Source: Anolis sagrei | Lineage: Eukaryota; Chordata; Lepidosauria; Squamata; Anolidae | Assembly (NCBI RefSeq): GCF_037176765.1 | Contig: NC_090023.1 | Location: 209,372,506 to 209,436,505 of the forward strand | Direction: 5' to 3' | Length of the DNA stretch: 64,000 bases | Shown here: in pieces, positions 21,493-30,608 of the stretch | How positions within the stretch are numbered: position 1 is the first letter of the stretch | Layout of the letters: the number at the start of each line of letters is the position of its first letter | Program-made: the position numbers and the translations under genes | Notes under the pieces: generated by a model | What the model saw: the letters and a program-made list of their open reading frames with translations, nothing else | What the model was told of the DNA's origin: nothing | Database searches by the model: none

Positions 21493-22964
21493 TGTTAAGT
21501 CTAATTCAGTTGTAACATAATAAGGGTTCACTTCATTTGTGGCATATACATTGTTCGGTATGTTTAGAACTGTAGGTGTCCTTTCATAAATGGTGAAGGA
21601 ATAGGGCATGTGCTGTTTAAGTGTCTGTCCAACTGCATAGTGACATTGGCCACCTGGGACTATGTAGGACTGTGTAGTTTAATTGGGACTTTGGCCCTAT
21701 CTGTTTTGACCATTTAATGTAGTTCAGAGGTAGCTTCAAGCTGCAGTGATCAGACAACAAACTCCCACAAAAGCATGCAAAAGAAAGCCCTTAATGTACA
21801 CCTGTGCTCTGTCGTTTGTGTAATCACTATCTGGGCCTCAAACTGGTTCCAGGATTTCCTATTTATTCATAGGCACCACACAGCACTGCTTTCTTCAAAT
21901 AGCAGTTTAAAACTGCATTAAACACTGCAGATGGCCCTTTTGTCACCTTGAACAAGATACCTTGGAATACTTGGTCAAATGTATCTGTAAAAGCTCATGG
22001 GTCTTCACATGATTTGTATGTTTGTAGAAGAATAATGCCATTGTATAAAACAAAATTAGGAATGGGTTTTAAGGTTAGAAAAACTGAACACAATGGATGC
22101 CTATGTAATGAGCAGGGAATTTTCGCAAACACATGGACCTCTGTGCTTTGGCAAATTTTCAGTGCATTATCCAAACCATAATTGCTGCTGCAGGAACCAA
22201 ATGAAGCCAATATGGAAATCAGCATGAGATTGCTAAACTGGAGTACTTTGTACACGTTAAAATCCGTGGAAGTTAACAGAACTTTAATTTGTCATAGGAA
22301 GGAAGTACCCAGCTGCAACGGATCTGAAGAAGAAAAGGATTTGTGAACTGATAAAATTGCTCAAGTCCTGCTCTGCTCAATGCCTTTCCAGCAAATACTT
22401 TCCATGTGCCTCCATAATTTACGGCATGCTACAGATGGCTGAAGCCTTCCTATTTAGAGAGGAAAAAAGAAAGTGCCTTTTCAAATTTGACATTTAAAAT
22501 GCCTTATTCTATTAATCTCTCACTCACACACACACCTTGTCACAAATATTTATTTACATCAGGGGTGCTTTGTTTCTGCCTAAAAGCAGATTCCAAATCA
22601 GAAAGTTTTTACAATTTGTCTCTTTGCACTTTATATCTGCGGATATGGATACATTTCTCCCAAGTAAGAAACATTTTAGAATCCAATCTATTTCAGCCCC
22701 TTTGAAAGAAATGATAGTAACCATCCGCCTTCATTTCACAGTTACCAATTGCTATTTTTCTCAAAGGTTGACAGTTTGGCATATAGACAGGCTTAATGTG
22801 AGAGTACAAGTTAAAATGAACAAGGGAATGGCAGACTTTTGTCAGATTTAATTCTCACATAATCAGAATTTACTGGATTACTTTCTCAAACATCTGCTGC
22901 AGCCAACCTGGTATTTTCCAGATGTTTGGACTGCAACCTCCATCAGCACTAGTCAGAATCAGAA
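21493..22964. other. Non-coding stretch, nothing recognised
   Basis: Frames of 72 to 104 codons at 22487-22851 overlap each other and show no domain. No repeat ends recognised. Confidence 0.45.
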
Positions 22965-23160
22965 ATTATTTTATTTTATTTACTTATTGTATTTTACTCC
23001 GCTCTATCTCAACCCCAAAGAAGACTCAGAGCTGCTTCCAAATTGGCAATAATTCAATGCCACATTAAGACATAAAAACATACAAAATACGTTATTCATT
23101 ATAATCATAAAACAGTAACATATACACTTAAATAAGCAGTTTAAAACATAGCACATAGTC
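22965..23160 (-). mobile_element. LINE 3' tail fragment (L2/CR1-like), inverted
   Basis: 'ttattgtattttactccgctctatctcaaccccaaag' and 'ttggcaataattcaatgcc' are the complement of the common squamate LINE 3' tail. Confidence 0.6.
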
Positions 23161-23409
23161 CTGAAATCATAGTCCAAAATCAGTTCCAATCACGTTAACT
23201 TCGTAGCTGCATCTTGCGCTGTAACTACTCTCCAAACACTTGGTTCCATAGCTACGTTTTTCTAAAGGACAAGAGGTAGTTGTAGCTTCAAGTTGGCAAA
23301 GACTAATAAACCAAATGCATATTAGGGTATGGAAGATGTAGGTTACTCCTCCAGTCTCAGGAAAGAGGAACGCCATTGGCTCAAACTGATGTCAAAAGAA
23401 GGAGGCCCT

Positions 23410-24075
23410 GAATCATAGAATCACAGAGTTGGAAGAGACCACAGAAACCACCCAGTCCAGCCTCCTGCCATCCAGGAACATACAATCAAAGCACCCCCGA
23501 CAGATGGCCAGCCAGCCTCTGCTTCAAAACCTCCAGAGGAGACTCCACCATGCTGCAAGGCAGCATATTCCACAGTCGCACAGCTCTTAGTACTAGGGAG
23601 TTCTTCCAGGAAAAGATATTCCTTCAGGTGGAATTCTTTTCCTGAAATTTGAATCCATTGCTCGGTGTCTTAGTCTCCAGAGCAGAAGAAAACAAGCCTG
23701 TTCCTTCCTCAATATGACATCCTTTCAAATATTTAAACATGTTTATCATGTCCCCTCTCAGCCTTCTTTTCTCCAAAGTAAACATACCCAGCTCCCTAAG
23801 ACGCTTCTCATAGGGCTTGGCTCCCAAACCTTTGATCATTTTGGTTGCCCTTCTCTGGACCCGTTCCAGTTTGTCAACATCCATTATGAATTGTGATGCC
23901 CAGAATTGGACACAGAATTACAGGTGAGGTCTGACCAAAGCAGAATAGAGGGGCACCATGACTTCCCTCAGTACTATACTCCTATTGATGCACCCTAGAA
24001 ATTGCATTGGTTTTTTTAAACTGCTGCATCACATTGTTGACTCACGTTCAGCTATTGGTCTGCTGATTTCAAGTC
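23410..24075 (-). mobile_element. CR1 LINE 3' end
   Basis: The minus strand encodes the canonical CR1 C-terminus: VDKLERVQRRATKMIKGLG, then YEKRLRELGMFTLEKRRLRG, then DMINMFKYLKG (23624-23884). It ends with the CR1 3' signature complement 'aatcatagaatcacagagttgg' at about 23412. Farther 5' the text 'gcaccatgacttccctcagtactatactcct' is the complement of the preceding reverse-transcriptase region. The element is 5'-truncated. Confidence 0.9.
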
Positions 24076-25204
24076 AGGTATGTTGCTTGCACATTCAGTG
24101 TGCATTTATTTCTGCTGGGTGAGTTCAGTCCTTAGAGACACCACATCTACATGGGAAACAAGCCTATATGCTCTCACAGCATGTAGATTCTAGACAAAAT
24201 AAATTGTCAACCTGAGAATAAGGCCAAACATATTTTTATGTTTTTAGTTGCTGGGAAAATTCCAATGAATGAGTGTTCATGGGCATCCTTGGAAGATACG
24301 ATCTCCTGTTATATAATCAAAACATTGTTTTCCCTGTGCAAAAAGGAAGTTTCAGAAAGTCTGTACCAATATAACCACAGCAACATATGACCAGAGGATT
24401 TTTCAACCTCACAAGAACTGGGTGTTGGCACGCCTTGTTTAATTTTTCTTGTGACACCCAACTTAAAACTTGTTCGGAATGAACTGCACAAAGGCAGGAA
24501 ACAAAACTTAGCCTCACCCTTTGCCTAGAGTGCTGGCATTTGTCATTTCCAGGCAAGCATTTTTAGTAAAATTCATTTTCTTTAACTTAATAGCCGAACA
24601 GTAACACAAAACAAGAACACAGGTGACTGCCAGTGAGGACATGAGATAGCTTTCACAGCCCACAAAAAAACATGAAGTGCTATTAAAGGGCAGCAATTCA
24701 ATTATTTTATTCATTATACTTGTACTATGAGATACGAGGCATTTAGATATTCTCTTCTTAAGCATCAAAATCCCTTGAGGCACTGTGGAGATTAAGGACC
24801 ATATAACTTAATTTAGGAAGAGCTGCAGAGCAATTGTTCTTAAAGGAAAAAAATGACAAAGAACTAACTAAAGAACACATTACTCATGATAAACTTCTGA
24901 AATCCTCATCTTCTCTTCCCGCAGCTGATGAAGTTGGTTGATGGGCCAAGTTGTAAATAGAGTCATAAAACAACAGAAGACTGGAAATAAAACTATTTCT
25001 CTCTTCAGTTACTTTGTTGTTGGAGATTTATAAAAACATTTGAGAGATAAAAATAGATGCCTCTAAAACAAGCTTGCAGAAATAGAACTCTCAGGGAAGA
25101 AAAGGGACTGGAAATAGGACTGGAAATGGGATTGGTCATTATTGCTGTATGTTTGGATAGAAAATATATAGGGGGAGGATGGACCACCGATGATGGGATT
25201 TGCA
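24076..25204. other. Non-coding stretch, nothing recognised
   Basis: Several minus frames of 60 to 108 codons overlap without any domain. No repeat ends recognised. Confidence 0.4.
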
Positions 25205-25774
25205 GTACCTTGGCCAAAGTTATGCAATGGCACACAATTAGTAGATAATAAATTGATGAACAATCTAATTGAAGCAACAATTCTGAATGGTCCTCATAAA
25301 GGTGAAGAAATACTACTTCCACGAATACCACTCATTCTGATAGACATGGCGTTTGAGTTCAAACAACTTCAATTTCCAATATGCCTTGCGTTCACTATGG
25401 CTATCAATGAAGTGCAGAGGCAATCTTTGCAAGTGTACAGTTTGAATTTAAAAAACAATTGTTTCTCTCATTGCAAGTATACATTACATGGTCCAGACTC
25501 AGAAAACTGTCTGACCTTTATGTTTATGCAGAAAAAGAACAAACCAAAAATGTAGTCAATCCACTAGCTTTACAATAAAAATTTCTGTTTGTTTTTTTTA
25601 AACCCCTCTTTTTCTTTGCTTTCATTCCACATAGACACAGCAAAGCAAAGCAGGGTATTGAATTGAATGATGTGTTTCCTCAGTGAACCTATGTTCGCAA
25701 CAATACTTTTATTTGCTTTCACATTCATTTCCTATTAGACTGAACCACAGCAAAGCTTGGCTGTGTTTAGCTAG
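25205..25774 (+). mobile_element. Helitron fragment with helicase C-terminus and 3' end
   Basis: The frame at 25190-25555 encodes LCNGTQLVDNKLMNNLIEA, then GEEILLPRIPLIL and FPICLAFTMAINEVQRQSLQ. This is the Pif1-family helicase tail of Helitrons; the usual motif is close to INKAQGQSL, so the K and G positions are changed here. The usual CSRV segment after CFSH is not preserved. Downstream, 'caaagcttggctgtgtttagctag' at about 25751-25774 ends in CTAG followed by T, as Helitron 3' ends do. It is 5'-truncated and inactive. Confidence 0.8.
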
Positions 25775-26039
25775 TATCTCTATGAATTAAAATCCCTGTT
25801 GGAGTCAAACTGTTTTATGAAATGTTAAATGCACATTGATAATCCAAAGCAGTATAGGTTACTGGTTCCAATAGTTGAGATCTCACCAGATCAATAAAGG
25901 GTAGACCTAATGAAGGAATTGTGCAGTACACTGATGGATAAATATGATTGATCAGTAGTGAATACTTGCTGCTTAATCATACCTGAGGCATTCTAAGCCT
26001 TGACCTGCAATCTAGGCAAGCATTTATTTAAAAAAGGAT

Positions 26040-26556
26040 GTTGCTACACTGTAGAATTAATGGAGTTTGATACCACTTGTAGTTTTACAAGGTCTTTAGC
26101 CTCAATGTATTCTCAAAGGCTTTCGTGGCCAGAATCATTGAGTTGCTGTGAGTTTTTCAGGCTGGATGGTCATGTTCCAGAAGCATTCTCTCCTGACGTT
26201 TCACCCACATCTATGGCAGACATCCTCAAAGGTTGTGAGGTTTGTTGGAAACTAGGCAAGTGAGGTTTATATCTCTGTGGAATGTCCAGGGTAGGATAAA
26301 GAACTCTTGTTTGTTTGAGACAAGTGTGAATGTTGCAATAGGCTACCTTGGTTAGCATTTAATGGCCTTGCAACTTCAAAGTCTAGTTGATTGCTGCCTG
26401 GAGGAATCCTTTGTTTGAAGGTTTGTCTGGAATTCCCCTGTTCTCTGAGTGTTTGCCAAAGAGGGCTCATCAAACTACAGCCCCCATGATTTCAGACCAT
26501 TGAGCCATGACAGTTCAATTGGTGTCAAACTGCATTCATTCTACAGTGCAGATATA
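26040..26556. mobile_element. Long-TIR MITE interrupted by a Penelope-like fragment
   Basis: The outer MITE runs 'tacactgtagaattaatggagtttga' ... 'caaactgcattcattctacagtg'. At about 26108-26455 a Penelope-like 3' segment lies inside: 'aaggctttcgtggccagaatc', 'catctatggcagacatcctc', 'ggaattcccctgttctctgagtgt', in antisense orientation. The frame MYSQRLSWPESLSCCEFFRL is antisense repeat sequence, not a gene. Confidence 0.8.
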
Positions 26557-26885
26557 CCCAAACTCCCATCATATACAACAACAGCACGGTCCTATATATG
26601 TACTCAAAAGCACAAGTTGTTGTTTCATATAGAGTCTTAGACTATGAAGCAAATGAACACAAGAACAGGCTATATGCCACTTCGAGATCATTGTCATAAT
26701 TTTTTTATGTGTAGTGCATTTATCCGTCTTCAGTTCACTTGAATCCAAGTTAGTCCAATTAGGAAACCAAGTTAGTCCAATTTCGGGCAAGTTTGCCATT
26801 AAATTAATACAATGGAAAACCTGCCTGAAATTGTCTCTCCTTAAAAGGAGCAAAATAGACAACGAAATAAACATATGGAATCCAA

Positions 26886-27265
26886 GCGTGCATCTACATA
26901 GTAGAATGAATGTAGTTTGATATCACTTTAACTGCCATGGCTCAATATTATGGAATCAAAAGAGTTGTAGTTTGATGAGGTACCAGTATTCATTGGCAGA
27001 GAAGACTAAAGGCATCATGAAATTACAGCTCCCATGATTCAATTGCATTGAGCCATGATATTTGAAGTGCGGTCAGACTGCATTAATTCAACAACATAGG
27101 GCCCTTACACACAGCCCTATATCTCAGAATATCAAGTCAGAAAATCCCACATTATCCGAGTGTGGACTCGGATCATCCAATTCAAAGCAGATATTGTGGA
27201 ATTTTCTGCCTTGATATTCTGGGATATAGGGCTGTGTGGAAGGGCCCATAGATACACCATTAGCC
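26886..27265. mobile_element. Long-TIR MITE interrupted by a GGGCCCTTCC MITE
   Basis: The outer element starts GTGCATCTACATAGTAGAAT and its right end is cut by an inserted 147-bp TIR element at about 27100-27246 (GGCCCTTACACACAGCCC ... GCTGTGTGGAAGGGCC). CATAG flanks the inserted element on both sides, and the outer end resumes as 'catagatacacc'. This gives the relative age of the two families here. Confidence 0.8.
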
Positions 27266-28019
27266 ATTGTTTTGGATATGTCAAGAAAAATGCAATAAAG
27301 AATCTTCTGCCACTTTCAAGACCCAACAAATTTATTGTGACATGAGTTTTCATGGATTAGAGACCGGTTCGGCAAATGCTGGAAGTATTACTGTGGATTG
27401 GAATGAATTGGATTTAAGCTTGGCTCACTAAAGGCAGCCAGTAAACTGTTTTGTTTTTTTCTGAGCAGATTAACTTGTTTCCTTATCTAATTCAGCCATA
27501 GACTTCCAAAGCAACAAAGCAAGTTGTGAGAGGATGATCAGGAACTTCCACAGAAAGAGGTTAATGAGGTTGGAAAGGAATACTAAAAGCTCCTTACCTG
27601 TGAAACCTGCCCAGCCAACCCAACCCACACCTATTGTTGAGGAAAGACATACCTCCATGACCCTGGTCCTGAAAGGCGCCCTGTCAGCCTCCTCCTCTTA
27701 GCCAAGAATGATGTAACACAGGTGTACACAAAGGATCGAATGAAGTAACTTTTGAGCCGAGGCAGAGAAAGATAAAGACATTAGATCTGAACTCTGGAAT
27801 GCCCCTCTGGCATGGCAAAATGCCTCTCTCTGGGATCTTAAGTAGGGCAGTTTATGTGTTAGCAAGACTGGTTTGTACTTCTCTTTAAATGTGCAACAAC
27901 CCTTCTTTCAAAAAGAAATCAAGTCCAAGCAGAGTGCCTCAGCAGTGCTGGGTACAGAAGACGCAAAAGTATTTTTACTACATGTGTCAAGAGGATTGTG
28001 GCCCACTAAGCTAAGGACT
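27266..28019. other. Non-coding stretch, nothing recognised
   Basis: No exon or repeat family seen. A minus frame of 62 codons at 27470-27658 has no domain. Confidence 0.45.
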
Positions 28020-28352
28020 GGAGTTCCCAGTGGTGCAGTGAGTTAAAGCACTGAGCTGCTGAACTTGTTGACCTAAAGGTCACAAGTTCAAATCCGGGGA
28101 GCAGTGTGAGCTCCCGCTATCAGTCCAAGCTCCTGCCAACCTAGCAGTTTGAAAACATGCAAATGTTAATAGATCAATAGGTACCACTCTGGCGGGAAGG
28201 TAACGGCGCTTCATGCAGTCATGCTGCCCACATGAACTTGGAGGTGTCTATGGACCGCGCCGCCTCTTCGGCTTAGAAATGGAGATGAGCGCCAACCCCC
28301 AGAGTCGGACACGACTGGACCTAATGTCAGGGGAAAAGCTTTACCTTTACCT
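28020..28352 (+). mobile_element. tRNA-derived SINE, first family, full length
   Basis: Head 'ggagttcccagtggtgcag', B box 'ggtcacaagttcaaatcc', body 'atagatcaataggtaccactctggcgggaaggtaacgg', and the 3' end 'gacctaatgtcaggggaaaagctttacc'. Confidence 0.9.
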
Positions 28353-28544
28353 AAGCTAAGGACTGTACAGGTAACATTCAAAAAGTATAGTAAAATCAAC
28401 TGTATGTGCAAAGCGCACAACCTTCCTCTGCACCAAACCTGCAAAATACTGTAGTCTCAGTTAACCAGCACCCAAGGGGATTGTTTGATGGCATATAAAT
28501 GTAGTTTCTGGTTGCCTGAGAGTTAGTATTAAAACAGGACTAAC

Positions 28545-28716
28545 AAATTAAAGTTGGAAGAAACCACATGGGCCATCCAGTCCAACCCCCTGCCATGCAG
28601 GAAAAGCACAATGAAAGCACTCCTGACAGATGGCCATCCAGCTTCTTTTAAAAGCCTCCAGGGAAGGAGCTTCCACCAAACTCTAAGGCAGAGAGTTCCA
28701 CTGCTAAACAGCTCTT
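28545..28716 (-). mobile_element. CR1 LINE 3' end fragment
   Basis: 'agttggaagaaaccacatgggccatccagtccaacccc' is the complement of the CR1 3' end, followed by 'agagagttccactgctaaacagctctt' from the terminal coding part. Confidence 0.85.
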
Positions 28717-28719
28717 ACA

Positions 28720-28855
28720 GGGCCCTTCCACCCAGAATATCAAGGCAGATAATCCACAATATTTGCTTTGAGGTGGGTTGTCCAAGTCCACACTGGCATA
28801 TCACCCAGTTCAAAGCAGATAATGTGGGATTTTATTCAGCTGTGTGGAAGGGGCC
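28720..28855. mobile_element. GGGCCCTTCC-TIR MITE
   Basis: 'gggcccttccacccagaatatcaaggcag' pairs with 'gctgtgtggaaggggcc'. It ends about 100 bp before the BBIP1 CpG-rich region. Confidence 0.8.
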
Positions 28856-28899
28856 ATAGTTTGTGGCAGCTACAAAAACAACGTTAATCCCAGAATGAG

Positions 28900-29282
28900 G
28901 ATAGCGTCAACATGGACAACGCGCCTGGAGATGGCAGCACGGCTGGGCAGCAGTCCTAAACTAGGAAGACAAGAGCCGTGCAGGTACTGCGCATGCGCTT
29001 GGCTATTTGACGTCCTCTGCAGGGAAGGAGCCCCGATTGGAGCGAAGAGGGGCGCTCTATCTGTGCCTCTCTATGGTGCCCTTCGAAGCCCAGCACTCAG
29101 CGGAGTCGCCCGGAAGCCGGAAGTGCCTCTTGAAGTCTGGGGCGGAGAAGTCCTTCCGTGTTTTACTTTGACCCTGTGGCGGCGTTGCCATGGCAATGCG
29201 CGAGGAAAGAGCCTTGTTGATCCTAGGCCGCGCGAAGGGCGAATTAGAAGCGGGTTCGTCGGTGTTTGGCTGCTCTAAACTT
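28900..29282 (+). promoter_or_regulatory. BBIP1: BBIP1 promoter and non-coding first exon
   Basis: A CpG-rich stretch with a TATA-less housekeeping promoter look. Visible sites: NRF1-type TGCGCATGCGC (28988-28998), CRE-like TGACGTCC (29008-29015), ETS CCGGAAGTG (29117-29125), and an RFX X-box GTTGCCATGGCAAT (29184-29197). The exon ends at 29282 before GTAAGT. The start site is not defined by the sequence. The X-box fits a ciliary gene; promoter identity rests on position upstream of BBIP1 coding exons. Human BBIP1 and SHOC2 share a divergent promoter, so a minus-strand start here is also possible. Confidence 0.8.
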
Positions 29283-29311
29283 GTAAGTAGAGAAGACTGG
29301 AAGGCCCTGGC

Positions 29312-29605
29312 TGGCCTCGTGTGTTCCTGAACTTATGACGACCCTATAAGGCAGGCATCTTCAAACTGCGGCCCTCCAGCTGTTTGGGCCTCCAACTCCC
29401 AGAAGCCCTAACGAGCTTGTTCAATTGTCAGGAATTCTGGAAGTTGAAGGGCCGCAGTTTGAGGATGCCTGCCATAAGGATTTCATAGGCAAGGAAATGG
29501 CCAGTTTCTCCTTCTGAAATACCACCTATTGGTGGTCTCCCATCCACGTACCAACCAGGGCTCACCCTTCTTAGCTTCTAAGACTAGAAAGGATCTGGTT
29601 CCTTT
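29312..29605 (-). mobile_element. 5S-derived SINE split by a palindromic hAT MITE
   Basis: The right part 'ggtggtctcccatccacgtaccaaccagggctcacccttcttagcttct' is the complement of 5S rRNA internal sequence. The left part 'gaacttatgacgaccctataag' and 'aaggatttcataggcaagg' is Sauria-like body. The 120-bp MITE at 29352-29471 separates the two. Lies in BBIP1 intron 1. Confidence 0.8.
29352..29471. mobile_element. Palindromic hAT MITE, 120 bp
   Basis: CAGGCATCTTCAAACTGCGG pairs with CCGCAGTTTGAGGATGCCTG. Flanking 8-mers CTATAAGG (29344-29351) and CCATAAGG (29472-29479) match at seven of eight. A partial relative follows at 29611-29668. Confidence 0.9.
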
Positions 29606-29869
29606 AGGCCAGGCATGTGCAAACTTCGCCCCTCCAGGTGTTTTGGACTTCAAACCCCACAATTCCAGATTCTTTCCTTTTAATCTAGATTAGTGTTATC
29701 GTATTTACACAGTATTTCAATACAGTATCATGCTGTATTTCATTGTATGTTATTTCATCAATCTACCCACCCCCCACACACATTAAAAGGCAATGTTTCT
29801 ATTCTTCCCGAGTTCTCTTGGCTCTTTTGATAAAGTTTTTTTTAATCTCCTAGTTTAGGAGACCTCTCG

Positions 29870-30464
29870 GGGCCTTTCCACACAGAATATCAAGGCAGAA
29901 AATCCCACAATATTTGCTTTGAACTGGGTGATCTGAGTCCACACTGCCATATATTCCAGTTCAAAGCAGATAATATCGGATTTTATTTATTATTTATTTA
30001 CAGTATTTATAGTCCGCCCTTTCCACCCCGCAGGGGACTCAGGGCGGATTACAATGTACAATATTGCAAAAATTCAATGCCAAAGACACACAACAGATAT
30101 AGACAGACAGTCAGAGGCTATTTAACTTTTCTGGCCACCAGGGGAGCTATCGCTTTCATCGTCCATCTGCGACACTGATGAAGTACTTCCGCATTCCCCG
30201 CATGCTTTTGCTAGAGTGCTTTGCTGGCATCTTTTTTAATGGCCTTGTAAATTAGTTAAATTAGCCTCCCCACACATAGGTGGTACCTAATTTTCCTACT
30301 TGACAGATGCAACTATCTTTTGGGTTGCAAAGGTCGACAACAAGCTACACAATTGGTCAGAAGCTCACTCCGACCCGGGTTGGCTTCGAACTCATGACCT
30401 TTTGGTCAGAAGTGATCTTAATGCAGATGACACTTAGCTATGCCACAGTCCCGGTGGAAGGGGC
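29870..30464. mobile_element. GGGCCCTTCC MITE split by a composite SINE
   Basis: The MITE runs 29870-29983 and resumes as 'ggaaggggcc' at 30456-30464. Between them, on the minus strand, lies a roughly 470-bp tRNA-headed SINE (29984-30455): head complement 'ggcttcgaactcatgacctttt...gccacagtcccgg', a long unique body, and an L2-type tail complement 'ccgccctttccaccccgcaggggactcagggcgg'. The 71-codon frame at 30307-30522 is repeat-derived. Confidence 0.8.
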
Positions 30465-30608
30465 CTCATACACACCTTGGGGAGTTTCTTTACTAAGTGA
30501 ATTGATTGAATTAGTGTATTGATTCTGGATCTGGAAGGTATGATGGAGGGGGCAGCATATTAATAGTCTTCTGGCAATTTCTCATTCAGTGCAGATTGAG
30601 GCCAAACA

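Noticed and set aside
28020-28352. tRNA genes at SINE heads
   Set aside because: The A and B boxes are those of SINEs repeated in the window. No cloverleaf with intact acceptor stem was seen.
28844-29278. 144-codon plus frame across the BBIP1 promoter
   Set aside because: It begins in a MITE and crosses the promoter. The BBIP1 protein is encoded by exons 2 and 3 and this frame does not join it.
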